Shown: positions 1 through 8,834, counted from the stretch's first letter. The stretch is 60,978 nt of DNA from Peptostreptococcus sp. MV1 (GCF_000758885.1 NZ_JRNB01000003.1:1-60978); one strand, 5' to 3'. Numbers and translations: made by a program. Notes: generated by a model not told the origin, from the letters alone.

Positions 1-46
1 GCCCTACGTGGACTTTCACCACAGACTGACGGCATGCCCGTCATAC
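1..46 (-). mobile_element. 5' end of a probable group IIC intron (cut by window edge)
   Basis: Read on the minus strand, the sequence starting at position 46 is GTATGACGGGCATGCCGTCA, followed by CAGTCTGTGGTGAAAGTCCA. From memory this matches the 5' region of bacterial class C group II introns such as the Oceanobacillus iheyensis one: a GUGUG-like start, GGCAUG, CAGUCU, then GGUGA(A/G)AGUCC. It begins directly after the T-tract of the gap terminator, which is the habitual insertion site of class C introns. The rest, including any reverse transcriptase gene, would lie left of the window. Only about 46 nt are visible, so the call rests on motif recall and on position. Confidence 0.6.
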
Positions 47-78
47 ATAAAAAAGTCCGAGGGATTTCACCTCGGACT
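47..78 (-). terminator. Rho-independent terminator of gap
   Basis: A 9-bp perfect stem (AGTCCGAGG at 54-62 with CCTCGGACT at 70-78) encloses a 7-nt loop. On the minus strand it is followed by TTTTT and AT. It lies 50 nt past the gap stop codon. Confidence 0.9.
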
Positions 79-128
79 AAAATAACTTGCATCAACGAGG
101 CTTTATCTTATTAAAAGCCAGGCCTATA

Positions 129-1136
129 TTATTTAGTCATACTTCCAACTAAACCTAATGTTCTAACTAACTGAGAAGTATAAGACATTTCGTTGTCATA
201 CCATGCAACTGTCTTTACTAACTGCTTGCCAGCTACATCCATAACCTTAGTAAGTGTAGCATCGAATAGTGAACCGTAGCTAATACCTACTATATCACTT
301 GATACTATTTCATCTTCAGTGTAACCAAATGATTCATTTGCAGCAGCCTTCATAGCAGCGTTGATTTCTTCAACTGTTGTATTCTTGTCAAGTACACAAA
401 CTAATTCAGTTATTGATCCTGTAGTTACTGGTACTCTCTGTGCAGCACCATCTAGCTTGCCAGCTAATTCAGGGATTACTAGGCCGATTGCCTTAGCAGC
501 ACCTGTTGTATTAGGGATTATGTTACCTGCAGCAGCTCTAGCTCTTCTAAGGTCACCCTTTCTGTGAGGACCGTCTAGAGTATTCTGGTCGTTTGTATAT
601 GCATGTATAGTAGTCATTAGACCCTCAACTATACCAAACTTGTCCTGTAGTACCTTAGCCATTGGTGCTAGGCAGTTAGTAGTACAAGATGCACCTGAAA
701 CAACTGTTTCACTTCCGTCTAGTATATTAGAGTTTACATTGTAAACTATTGTCTTAAGGTCTCCTGTAGCTGGTGCAGAGATTAGAACCTTCTTAGCTCC
801 TGCTACTATATGAGCTTCTGCCTTTTCCTTTGATGTGAATAGACCAGTACATTCTAGTACTATATCCACATCTAGGTCACCCCAAGGAAGATTTTCAGGA
901 TTTCTTTCAGATATTACCTTTATTTCGTGTCCGTTTACTATAAAGGCACCTTCTTCAACAACTATTTCACCCTTGAATCTACCCTGAGATGTATCATACT
1001 TGAATAAGTGTGCCAACATATTAGCATCTGTCAAGTCGTTTATAGCAACTACATCAAACTTATCAGTTTCTTCCATCATCTTTCTTAAAGCTAGTCTACC
1101 TATTCTACCAAATCCATTAATTGCAACTTTTACCAT
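129..1136 (-). CDS. gap: Glyceraldehyde-3-phosphate dehydrogenase, type I (glycolytic)
   Basis: This enzyme converts glyceraldehyde-3-phosphate, NAD+ and phosphate to 1,3-bisphosphoglycerate in cytosolic glycolysis. The 335-aa protein has the usual family length. The NAD-binding motif INGFGRIGR is at the N terminus, the catalytic Cys is in [12 protein letters not shown] near residue 150, and WYDNEMSYT is at the C terminus. I chose the ATG at 1136 because TTGGAGGTAA lies just upstream; an in-frame upstream extension to 1187 has no support. The gene lies 100 nt downstream of cggR and is probably co-transcribed from the CggR-controlled promoter. A small CAAAAT/ATTTTG hairpin lies between the two genes. 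pgk and tpiA do not follow; a terminator does. Confidence 0.97.
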   Translation of the reverse strand: MVKVAINGFGRIGRLALRKMMEETDKFDVVAINDLTDANMLAHLFKYDTSQGRFKGEIVVEEGAFIVNGHEIKVISERNPENLPWGDLDVDIVLECTGLFTSKEKAEAHIVAGAKKVLISAPATGDLKTIVYNVNSNILDGSETVVSGASCTTNCLAPMAKVLQDKFGIVEGLMTTIHAYTNDQNTLDGPHRKGDLRRARAAAGNIIPNTTGAAKAIGLVIPELAGKLDGAAQRVPVTTGSITELVCVLDKNTTVEEINAAMKAAANESFGYTEDEIVSSDIVGISYGSLFDATLTKVMDVAGKQLVKTVAWYDNEMSYTSQLVRTLGLVGSMTK

Positions 1137-1239
1137 TTTGTTACCTCCAAAAATACTTTTTGTTTTTATATTACCTAATTCTACCAAAATTAAGATTTTG
1201 TCTTTTACCTTCTACCATAACAACATTTCTGTTCTTGTG

Positions 1240-2265
1240 CTACCCCTGCTTGGACAGCCTGTTAATCAATTCTTTTGCACATTCCTCATCTGTTATCAAA
1301 TTCAGATTCTTGTTCATCTTGTACAAGGCTAGGAAGGCATCTACCTTATCCTTGCCTGAAAATACCAAGCTTGCATTTTCAGAATTCTTATACATATCAA
1401 TATCTATACCTACTGTATTGAGCTTCATGGCTATCTGACCATCTCTGTCAAAATAGTAACCAAAAGCCTCTCCTACTGCTTGTTTTTCCTTGAGTAGGTC
1501 GATTTCTTCCTGTGACATTCCTCGTCTCTGAGCCATTACGTCTGCCCTACCTATACTGAAGAATATCTTGTCAGCCTTCTTTAGATCGTCTAGCGTTCGT
1601 TTGATATCGGGTACCGACATGAGAGTATGTCTAGCATTTCCATCTAAATTATCCGGTATATATAAGAAATCAACTTGTGAGCCAAGTTTCTTTGCCGTCA
1701 GAGCCGCTATACTATTGGCCTGCAGGTCTATTTCTGCTCCAACACTTCCCCTTGTAGGCAGTATCTTTACTCCCTCAAATCCAGTGTTGGTATCAATATT
1801 CTCTGCCAACTCTCTCATAGTAGAGCCACCTGCTATAGCAATAATATCATCCCCATTAATTTTCTTTAAAAGATATTCAGCCGCAGCCTTGGCAACAGAC
1901 TTGAGACTATTTTCTCCAACCTTCTTGGCTATGACTACATCCTTGATTCCAAGCAATTCTCTCAACTTCTCTTCCATATCACTGATGCCCATTATTTCAC
2001 CCATGACAGTCTCTAGATTTTCCAAGACTTCCTTACCCTCACTAGTGATGGTCATACCGGATACATCTATGTTGATGAATTTATGTTCCTTCAAGAAGTC
2101 TATCTCTGTTCGAGTGGTCCTCTCACTTAGATTCAGTACCGAAGAAAGCATCCTTCTACCAATCGGTTGACTGATATTTATTTGCCTCAATATGGCATAT
2201 CTCTTTTCCATTAAGTCAATAGCCTGAGGAATGATCTTCTTTTGAACTTCTATTAAATTTTTCAT
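1240..2265 (-). CDS. cggR: CggR, SorC-family central glycolytic genes regulator
   Basis: This is a DNA-binding repressor of the glycolytic gap operon. In Bacillus subtilis the family is inactivated by fructose-1,6-bisphosphate. The 341-aa protein matches family length. A winged helix-turn-helix occupies about residues 25-75 (GRRMLSSVLNLSERTTRTEI), followed by a SorC sugar-binding domain with the phosphate-binding stretch AGGSTMRELAEN near residue 145. It precedes gap, as in Bacillus and most Clostridia. The promoter in front carries two GGGAC half-sites exactly 20 bp apart, the spacing I recall for the B. subtilis CggR operator, so autoregulation is likely. The identification is secure from sequence and context together. 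Confidence 0.95.
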   Translation of the reverse strand: MKNLIEVQKKIIPQAIDLMEKRYAILRQINISQPIGRRMLSSVLNLSERTTRTEIDFLKEHKFINIDVSGMTITSEGKEVLENLETVMGEIMGISDMEEKLRELLGIKDVVIAKKVGENSLKSVAKAAAEYLLKKINGDDIIAIAGGSTMRELAENIDTNTGFEGVKILPTRGSVGAEIDLQANSIAALTAKKLGSQVDFLYIPDNLDGNARHTLMSVPDIKRTLDDLKKADKIFFSIGRADVMAQRRGMSQEEIDLLKEKQAVGEAFGYYFDRDGQIAMKLNTVGIDIDMYKNSENASLVFSGKDKVDAFLALYKMNKNLNLITDEECAKELINRLSKQG

Positions 2266-2290
2266 AAGTCTTCCTCCATTTTATATGGCT

Positions 2291-2358
2291 ATCTGTGTCC
2301 CAGATGTATCTTATCCGTCCCACAATCTTATTATAAACTAGTGGGACAAATTTTGCAA
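2291..2358 (-). promoter_or_regulatory. cggR-gap promoter with CggR operator
   Basis: On the minus strand, -35 TTGCAA (2353-2358) and -10 TATAAT (2330-2335) are separated by 17 bp. Just downstream of the -10, GTGGGAC (2317-2323) and GGGAC (2297-2301) form two direct half-sites 20 bp apart, like the tandem CggR operator. A third half-site in inverted orientation (GTGGGAC on the plus strand, 2341-2347) sits in the promoter spacer and pairs with the proximal one around the -10. Confidence 0.85.
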
Positions 2359-2451
2359 GGCTTTTTTAAATTTATTTTTTATTTGCCTTTCTATTTTTAA
2401 TATTACCCACAAAAACCCACAAATATCAATAAATTTCATATTTTCCCAAAA

Positions 2452-2481
2452 GAAAAAACAGGGGACGTTTTTTGTCCCCTG
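2452..2481 (-). terminator. Terminator of the HAD phosphatase gene
   Basis: An 8-bp stem (CAGGGGAC at 2459-2466 with GTCCCCTG at 2474-2481) is followed on the minus strand by TTTTTTCTTTT. It lies 20 nt beyond the stop codon of the HAD gene. Confidence 0.9.
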
Positions 2482-2501
2482 CCATCTATTATAACTACTA
2501 G

Positions 2502-3287
2502 TTACAAGACTCCAAAATATTTCAAGGCATACTCGACACCATCATCATCTATGTCCCTAGTAACGAAATCCGCTATTTCCTTTACTGGAGGATTGGCATT
2601 ACCCATAGCAATTCCTCTTCCAACATATTTCAACATAGCTATATCATTGCCACCATCTCCAAAGGCCATACATTCATCCTTTGAAAGCTTCATGTAATCC
2701 AATACTATTTCTATTCCCTTGTCCTTACCGCCATCAGCTATGACAACATCCGCAAATTCAGGACACCACCTCAGCATCTTACAATTAGGCATGTGGTCCA
2801 AAAATTCCTTTTCATCTTCTTCGTCTACATATGCTAATAATTGGTAAGTGTTGTGACTATGTATCCTAGACAAGTCTTCAACCTGAGTATCATAGCCCGT
2901 ACCACCAATCTTTTCCCTAAAATTCAAGACTCTCTCGTTAAGCAGGTTTATGTACATATGACCTTCTTCAACAAACTCACATGCTATCTTATTCTCTTCA
3001 ATATAAGGCAACAAGGACTCTAGACTTTCTACTGGTATCGGCACATCTCTCAATACCTTGCCCTCATATATACAGTACTGGCCATTGAGCATTACATAGC
3101 CATCAAACTTAAAGTCCAACATACCTTCTATTGTATCCAACCAAGCTGGCGACCTTCCAGTTGCCAAGAAAAGCTTAATCCCTTTTTTCCTCAATGCCTC
3201 CAAGGCTCTCCTAGAAGATTCTGGAACCTGGTGGCTCTTCAGACTCAGAAGAGTACCATCAATATCAAAAAAAATTACTTTTACCAT
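2502..3287 (-). CDS. Cof-type HAD-superfamily phosphatase
   Basis: The 261-aa protein is a haloacid-dehalogenase-type hydrolase of the Cof (IIB cap) subfamily, which dephosphorylates small sugar phosphates or cofactors in the cytosol. Motif I is FFDIDGTLL near the N terminus, motif II is FLATGRS, and motif IV is GDGGNDIAML near residue 210. The middle is the IIB cap domain. The start at 3287 is preceded by AGGAAGGGAAGTT; an open extension to 3380 is hydrophobic, lacks a ribosome site and is not family-like. The gene stands alone between two terminators. The substrate cannot be told from sequence. Confidence 0.9.
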   Translation of the reverse strand: MVKVIFFDIDGTLLSLKSHQVPESSRRALEALRKKGIKLFLATGRSPAWLDTIEGMLDFKFDGYVMLNGQYCIYEGKVLRDVPIPVESLESLLPYIEENKIACEFVEEGHMYINLLNERVLNFREKIGGTGYDTQVEDLSRIHSHNTYQLLAYVDEEDEKEFLDHMPNCKMLRWCPEFADVVIADGGKDKGIEIVLDYMKLSKDECMAFGDGGNDIAMLKYVGRGIAMGNANPPVKEIADFVTRDIDDDGVEYALKYFGVL

Positions 3288-3368
3288 AACTTCCCTTCCT
3301 TTATCTATTATAAAATCTACCATCAACATTATAACACATAAAGCTGGAATAAAAAATTGAAAAAATAG

Positions 3369-3398
3369 TTGACTGCACAACCTTATTTTTGTTAAAAT
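3369..3398 (+). promoter_or_regulatory. Promoter of the MATE efflux gene
   Basis: -35 TTGACT (3369-3374) and -10 TAAAAT (3393-3398, extended TGTTAAAAT) have an 18-bp spacer. Transcription would begin close to 3405. That makes the ATG at 3405 nearly leaderless and favours translation from the ATG at 3450. Confidence 0.6.
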
Positions 3399-3449
3399 AT
3401 TTCGATGGAAATAATAACTACAAAAGTAAGAAGGGAGACCCAGACAAAA

Positions 3450-4808
3450 ATGACTAAGACTGATAAGGCCTTTAGGGACAACCCCCTAGGCTATGAAAAA
3501 ATATCAAAACTACTATATAAATTTTCTCTTCCTGCCATCATTGGTATGTTTATAAACGCCTTGTACAATGTTGTAGACAGGATTTTTATAGGCAACAGCC
3601 CTGACCTTGGGGCCAACGGACTGGCTGCCTTAACCATATGTTTCCCTGCCATGATAATTATGATGTCCACAGGAATACTCTTTGGCCAAGGTGGGGCTAC
3701 CCTATTTTCAATAAATCTAGGCAGACAAGATTACGAAAAGGCTGACAAGGCCCTTGGTAATGCCACATCCCTCCTAATTATATTTGGACTCTTGATTACA
3801 GTATTTGGTGAGATATTCCTAAACAAGATCCTAGTCTGGTTTGGTGCCAGTCCAGCCATCCTACCCCACGCCAAGGAATATATGAGGATAATTCTAATCG
3901 GTACCATATTCCAGGTAATTGGTATGGGTATGAACAACTTTTTGAGGGCAGATGGCAAACCCAAGCTATCTATGGTGACCATGTTCTTTGGAGCTGGTAT
4001 TAATATCATATTAGACCCAATATTTATATATGTTTTCAGGATGGGTATGAGTGGAGCTGCCATAGCAACTATCACTTCCCAGTTTATATCCATGGTTTGG
4101 AGCATCCACCACTTCCTAAAGAAGGATGCACTTCACAGGATACAGGCAAAATACATGAAGCTAGATGCCAGCCTAGCCCTTGAGATAACTAGCCTAGGTA
4201 TGCCTGGATTTTTGATTCAGCTATTTAGTAGTATCTTGAACCTAATCCTAAACAGGGCCTTGCTGGAATACGGTGGGGATATAGCCGTATCAGGTATGGG
4301 TATTGTAACCAGCCTAGCCATCCTCTTAGTACTTCCTGTTATAGGTCTGAACCAAGGACTCCAGCCTATAGTCAGCTTTAATTATGGGGCAAGAAAATTT
4401 GACAGGGTCAAAAAAGCTGCCATGCTTACGATTGTAGCTGCAAGCTGTATCACAGTATTTGGTTTTGTACTTACCAGAATCATACCAGACCTTCTAGTAT
4501 CTATGTTCAACAGGGACAAGGAACTTGTGGATTTCGGCGTCCATGCCCTACAGACTTGGCTAATGTGCCTGCCTCTAGTAGGTTTTCAGATTATCGGTTC
4601 CAACTTTTTCCAGGCAATAGGTCTACCAAAGAGAGCCATGTTCCTCAGCCTACTTAGACAGGTCTTAATCCTGATACCAGCCATAATAATCCTATCAAAT
4701 ATGTACGGTATAAATGGTATCCTATTTGCAGCACCACTAGCAGACCTAGTAGCTGCCATAGTAACTGCCATATTTTTCTTTAGCTTTACTAAAAATCTAA
4801 CAGACTAG
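3450..4808 (+). CDS. MATE-family multidrug/sodium efflux transporter
   Basis: This is an integral membrane exporter of the multidrug and toxic compound extrusion family, which uses Na+ or H+ gradients to expel cationic compounds. From the start at 3450 it is 452 aa with 12 hydrophobic segments in two homologous halves, the family norm. The N terminus (PLGYEKISKLLYKFSLPAII followed by MFINALYNVVDRIFIG) is typical of the Clostridial MepA/NorM-like branch. AAGGGAG lies 12 nt before this ATG; the upstream ATG at 3405 has no ribosome site and nearly coincides with the predicted transcript start. It is the only convincing plus-strand gene here. Substrate unknown. Confidence 0.92.
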   Translation: MTKTDKAFRDNPLGYEKISKLLYKFSLPAIIGMFINALYNVVDRIFIGNSPDLGANGLAALTICFPAMIIMMSTGILFGQGGATLFSINLGRQDYEKADKALGNATSLLIIFGLLITVFGEIFLNKILVWFGASPAILPHAKEYMRIILIGTIFQVIGMGMNNFLRADGKPKLSMVTMFFGAGINIILDPIFIYVFRMGMSGAAIATITSQFISMVWSIHHFLKKDALHRIQAKYMKLDASLALEITSLGMPGFLIQLFSSILNLILNRALLEYGGDIAVSGMGIVTSLAILLVLPVIGLNQGLQPIVSFNYGARKFDRVKKAAMLTIVAASCITVFGFVLTRIIPDLLVSMFNRDKELVDFGVHALQTWLMCLPLVGFQIIGSNFFQAIGLPKRAMFLSLLRQVLILIPAIIILSNMYGINGILFAAPLADLVAAIVTAIFFFSFTKNLTD

Positions 4809-4877
4809 ACACTAGTATGGACTCTCAATGACGAGGCAAATATCCTATTTATCCAGACAATTTGAATACTATAATAA

Positions 4878-4917
4878 AACACACCGAAAATGACTTCTAT
4901 ACCAAGTTCGGTGTGTT
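4878..4917. terminator. Bidirectional terminator between MATE and kinase genes
   Basis: An 11-bp perfect inverted repeat (AACACACCGAA at 4878-4888 and TTCGGTGTGTT at 4907-4917) has T-rich tails on both sides: ATTTTATTTTATT on plus, TTATTATAG on minus. It can end both convergent transcripts. Confidence 0.85.
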
Positions 4918-5015
4918 ATTTTATTTTATTTTATTATTAAGTTATCTATATTTTCTAATTACATGTAATCTTTAATTGTATAGTTCCTTTACTTATCTTT
5001 AAATCTTGAAATCTA

Positions 5016-7382
5016 TTATTTACCAGCTCCATCGTTTGATTTATTAAAGGTAATAATAGCCTTGAACAAGTCACCGTCCAAGTCAATATTTAAGTCTCCA
5101 CCCTGAACTTGAGCATAGCTCTTTGCTATAGATAAGCCTAAGCCAAAACCTTCAGTATTCCTAGACTTGTCACCTCGCCTAAACCTCTCAGTGATGTCTT
5201 CCCTGTCATAGTCTATTTCTGTTGCAGATATATTTTTAAAGACTATATTTACCAAGTCATCAAAGTCCTCAACTTCAATATATGCCCTAGACCCTTCCAT
5301 GGCGTACTTGGCCATATTTACTAACATATTTTCAAATATTCTGTATGTCTTTTCCCCATCCAAATAAAGCATTATCTTTTTATCTGGGAACTTGGTCCTA
5401 AGAATCAACTTCCTTTCATTAAACCTATCCTCAACCTCCCAGATACACTGCTTGACCAATTCAACTACATCTATCTGATTTATGTCGAGTGTAATGCTTC
5501 CTGACTGGGCCTTGGATATTTCAAACATATCATCAATCAGTACTTTTAGCCTTTCAGACTTTCTAAATATGGTATCCACATACTCCCTAGATCTATTTGA
5601 GAGATCATCCTCGTTCCTTAGTAGATCAGAATAGGATATTATTGATGTCAGAGGCGTCTTTAGGTCATGAGATACATTGGAAATCAATTCACTCTTTAAC
5701 TTTTGACTCTTTATTTCGTCCTCTACAGTCTTCTTATATGCCTCCTGTATGCTCATCAACTGTCTCTTCAATTCCTCATATATACCTACATCCTGACTCA
5801 TAATATCTACATCCAAGTTACCCTTGGCTATATTCTCAGTCAGATTAAAAAGACTCCTGTAATCATCTTTACTCTCTCTGATTTCTCTAATTACTATTTT
5901 TTCAAATATGAACACAACTATAGCATATGCAAATATGATTAGGAACCAAGTCATGTTACTAGTAACAAATCCACTTACAATTAAAAATATAGATCCCAGA
6001 CTCACAATTACAACGCCTAATATGCATAGCCTGTTATACCTCCTACTAAAGTCTACTTTAATAAATTTTCTTATACTATTGACTATAAAGTTGTAGAGGA
6101 ATAAAAACATCTTAACCAACAAACTCTTCTTTAGGAAGTATTTTTTGACTCCAGTAGCTAGCACCATCCTAATCCAAGCTGCAAAAACAAATGATACTAA
6201 ATAAACGATAAACCAATACCCTATATTTATACCATTTACCACCTGTTTAGATATCCATATAGGTATATTGTTGGCCATAACCACCTTCAATAGGTTACCA
6301 TTTATAGTTTCTCTAACTATCTTGACTGGTACATCATTGCTAAGCAGGGAGTAGTCAAGCTTTATCAATATAGCTATCAAAAGCTCAAAAGGAAGCTTGA
6401 ATACACTCTTTATCCCATAAAAACCTATCAAAACTTTTTTTGGAAGAAGTAGGGTAATTATAAATATTGATATTAAAAGAAATCTTGCTATACTCTCTAT
6501 AAGAGAAAGTTTGCTCCTCTCAGCCCTATTAATATACCTACTGATGGTATCGTTACTGGCATAAAAATCATTATTTAATTTTCTAGGAACAGCATACATA
6601 AATAACCTGTTCTTGATAGGCTTGGTGTTATAACTATAAAAGTCACCTGGCAATTCACCATCAAAATTATATTTGACCTTCATCTTCCTATTTGATTCAT
6701 GTCCCAACATAAAATCGTCTATCCTTTGCTTATTAAAGCCACTCGTATACAGGAGCCTGTATTTACCGTACTTGTCGTATTCTATCAAGATACAATTTCT
6801 AAAATCCTTGGATATAGCCTCATCTACAGATTTATATTCTTCGACCAACTTCTTGTAATTATCTTGACCTGGTTTGGCCTCCATATATTTCTTCAAGGTA
6901 TTAACATAGTCCTTAAAATCATAGTTAGAAAAGGCATAGTCACTCTCTGTATTTATACAAGAAAACTTTATATTCCCATCGGACCCCTTGATCATAGACC
7001 CCAAGTCCGTATTGGCAGCCAAGTTAAATTCGTTTTTTATAGATATTTCATCTAGCTCACCGGAATAATAGTCTATACTAGCATTTTTAATAATGGAATT
7101 TATAGTTTCTTCACTAAGAAACAAATCCGCCGGGTCTACTGCCTTGTCCATTTCCGTCTGATAAGTCTTATAGTATAGATAAAAATTAGAGTCAAATATA
7201 TCCGATGTATAGGCTTCTGTTTCAAAGGGATCGCCCTTTAACTCAGATATTTTTGTTTCTACATAGTGGTACCTATAAATCATATTAAGTGACAAAAAAA
7301 ACAATATGAGTATGACTATACCACTAAATAAACGTCTCTTATTTATTTCGTCAATCTTAAATTTTGTCAATTTTATATCCAA
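5016..7382 (-). CDS. Large multi-spanning sensor histidine kinase
   Basis: This 788-aa membrane kinase should autophosphorylate and pass phosphate to the regulator encoded just upstream. A transmembrane helix at about 20-36 is followed by a roughly 250-residue outer region (37-295). Further helices lie near 298-315, 388-410, 420-436, 452-472 and 477-496. A HAMP-like linker leads to the HisKA H-box SNVSHDLKTPLTS (His572), an N-box near RIFENMLVNMAKYA (about 682-695) and the G-box EGFGLGLSIAK (about 744-754). The four or more additional membrane helices between sensor and HAMP are unusual for an OmpR-partner kinase. Its start overlaps the regulator gene by 26 nt, so the two are translationally coupled. 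The signal sensed is unknown; no substrate domain was recognised in the outer region. Confidence 0.9.
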   Translation of the reverse strand: MDIKLTKFKIDEINKRRLFSGIVILILFFLSLNMIYRYHYVETKISELKGDPFETEAYTSDIFDSNFYLYYKTYQTEMDKAVDPADLFLSEETINSIIKNASIDYYSGELDEISIKNEFNLAANTDLGSMIKGSDGNIKFSCINTESDYAFSNYDFKDYVNTLKKYMEAKPGQDNYKKLVEEYKSVDEAISKDFRNCILIEYDKYGKYRLLYTSGFNKQRIDDFMLGHESNRKMKVKYNFDGELPGDFYSYNTKPIKNRLFMYAVPRKLNNDFYASNDTISRYINRAERSKLSLIESIARFLLISIFIITLLLPKKVLIGFYGIKSVFKLPFELLIAILIKLDYSLLSNDVPVKIVRETINGNLLKVVMANNIPIWISKQVVNGINIGYWFIVYLVSFVFAAWIRMVLATGVKKYFLKKSLLVKMFLFLYNFIVNSIRKFIKVDFSRRYNRLCILGVVIVSLGSIFLIVSGFVTSNMTWFLIIFAYAIVVFIFEKIVIREIRESKDDYRSLFNLTENIAKGNLDVDIMSQDVGIYEELKRQLMSIQEAYKKTVEDEIKSQKLKSELISNVSHDLKTPLTSIISYSDLLRNEDDLSNRSREYVDTIFRKSERLKVLIDDMFEISKAQSGSITLDINQIDVVELVKQCIWEVEDRFNERKLILRTKFPDKKIMLYLDGEKTYRIFENMLVNMAKYAMEGSRAYIEVEDFDDLVNIVFKNISATEIDYDREDITERFRRGDKSRNTEGFGLGLSIAKSYAQVQGGDLNIDLDGDLFKAIITFNKSNDGAGK

Positions 7383-8070
7383 CTCCCCATACTACTTTCA
7401 AGTATTTAGGTTTTTTAGAATCGAGTTCTATTTTTTCCCTAATATTTCTTATATGAACCATAACGGTATCAGTATTGATGGCATTCTCATTCCAAACCTT
7501 CTCATATATCTCTTCTGATGAAAATACCCTACCTGGATTTTTCATCAGTAGGTTCAATATCTTAAATTCAGTAGGTGTAATCTTGACTGGATTATCATCT
7601 ACACTTACAGTTCTCTTGTTTTCATTAAGCTCTAGGCCACCTATCACATAAACACCTTCGTCGTCTTTATCGCCCTTGTCATCTCCATTTATATTCATAT
7701 ACTTTGTGTACCTTCTCAGCTGTGAATTGACCCTGGCCAAGAGTTCCAGCGGCTTGAATGGCTTGTTTACATAGTCATCTGCCCCTATATTTAGGCCCAT
7801 TATCTGGTCTACTTCTTCTGACTTGGCCGATAGTATAATCACAGGGAAGTTATGCTTTTCCCTCAACTTCATTATCATAGTTGCCCCGTCCATCACAGGC
7901 ATCATCATGTCTATAATGGCTAGATGTATTTCTTCCTTTTTAAGTATTTTCAAGCCTTCCAGACCATTATTTGCCTTAAAAACTTTATACCCCTGGTTCA
8001 ATAAATATATCTCTACTACGTCTGCTATCTCTTTTTCATCATCTACTACCAATATATTATATGATTTCAT
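7357..8070 (-). CDS. OmpR/PhoB-family response regulator
   Basis: This 237-aa cytosolic transcription factor is controlled by phosphorylation. The receiver domain (about 1-120) has the acidic pair Asp10/Asp11 in LVVDDEKE, the phospho-acceptor Asp54 in AIIDMMMPVMDG, Ser/Ala in IILSAKS and Lys103 in DDYVNKPF. A linker of about 25 charged residues (NGDDKGDKDDEG) precedes a winged-helix DNA-binding domain ending in VVWGVGYKIDKI. GAGGTGACCT lies directly before the ATG at 8070. It is the first gene of the pair with the kinase; the targets are unknown and may include its own promoter. Confidence 0.93.
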   Translation of the reverse strand: MKSYNILVVDDEKEIADVVEIYLLNQGYKVFKANNGLEGLKILKKEEIHLAIIDMMMPVMDGATMIMKLREKHNFPVIILSAKSEEVDQIMGLNIGADDYVNKPFKPLELLARVNSQLRRYTKYMNINGDDKGDKDDEGVYVIGGLELNENKRTVSVDDNPVKITPTEFKILNLLMKNPGRVFSSEEIYEKVWNENAINTDTVMVHIRNIREKIELDSKKPKYLKVVWGVGYKIDKI

Positions 8071-8091
8071 AGGTCACCTCATTTCTATAAT

Positions 8092-8119
8092 ATTATCTAC
8101 CACTAGTTGGGTCAGACAA
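8092..8119 (-). promoter_or_regulatory. Possible promoter of the two-component operon
   Basis: Minus-strand -35 TTGTCT (8114-8119) and -10 GATAAT (8092-8097) have a 16-bp spacer and lie about 20 nt upstream of the start. No terminator is visible between thiN and this site, so read-through from the long operon is possible. Confidence 0.4.
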
Positions 8120-8147
8120 TTACCCTCGACTAAGTATCTTATTTCAA

Positions 8148-8834
8148 CTATCTTCCCCTCTTTATATTTCTTACAACTAGCATACAACCATCCCTGACAT
8201 TTATAAAGGCTTCCTCTGCCTCCATTACATTGGATATGCCTCTTGTTATGGAATATTTCAAGTCTAATTCCTCAACGCTGTACTCCATATTAGCCAGGGT
8301 AATTCCCCTTGCATCGCCCATTATAGGTATGATAGAAACAATATCCCCGATATTACCCTTTAGGTTCATTTCATCATTTTTCAAAATATATATTTCTTCA
8401 TTTTCCGATATAATCCTAGGATACATACCTCTTTCCAAAATATAATAGAGAAGTTGTATATTAGCTAGTTCATGATCTATACGTCCTCCTAGAGCTCCGT
8501 ATATATCGATTCCTAAAAGCCCCTCTTCTTCAACTAACCAGACCGCTAATTCAGCATCAGTTTCGTCCTTTTTTGTGGGGAATTTTTTAAATACCACCTC
8601 AGAAGACTCATAATATTTTCTAATTTCTTCGTCTATTGAGTCTAAATCACCTAGTATATAGTTTGGCATTATCCCCATCTTGTAAAGGTGGTTGGCTCCA
8701 CCATCGACAGCAATTATCAACTCATATTTATTATAATTCACGACATCCCTTATATAGTCATAGTCGTCTAACTGACCATTCAATACCAGGCAAGCTGTCT
8801 TGCCATGAATTATCCTGCTCACTAAAGTTCCCAT
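8148..8834 (-). CDS. thiN: Thiamine pyrophosphokinase
   Basis: This enzyme transfers pyrophosphate from ATP to thiamine, giving thiamine diphosphate in the cytosol. The 228-aa protein has the family motifs AVDGGANHLYKMGI near residue 45 and ILGDLDSI near residue 60, plus the C-terminal beta-sandwich half that includes SITRGISN. The ATG follows the rpe stop codon directly, with GGAG 5 nt upstream, indicating coupled translation. It closes the long housekeeping operon, the same last position (yloS/thiN) as in Bacillus subtilis. Confidence 0.93.
   Translation of the reverse strand: MGTLVSRIIHGKTACLVLNGQLDDYDYIRDVVNYNKYELIIAVDGGANHLYKMGIMPNYILGDLDSIDEEIRKYYESSEVVFKKFPTKKDETDAELAVWLVEEEGLLGIDIYGALGGRIDHELANIQLLYYILERGMYPRIISENEEIYILKNDEMNLKGNIGDIVSIIPIMGDARGITLANMEYSVEELDLKYSITRGISNVMEAEEAFINVRDGCMLVVRNIKRGR

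Noticed and set aside
1-85. Plus-strand open frame reading PYVDFHHRLTACPSYI at the left edge
   Set aside because: It is the antisense of the group II intron 5' region and the gap terminator; such frames are common artefacts of intron ends.
1568-2170. A 200-codon plus-strand open frame opposite cggR
   Set aside because: Low-complexity Ser/Leu/Ile composition typical of an antisense shadow, no ribosome site, and complete overlap with a well-identified gene.
3405-3449. Upstream ATG of the MATE gene at 3405
   Set aside because: No ribosome site, and the predicted transcription start falls at about 3405; AAGGGAG supports 3450 instead.
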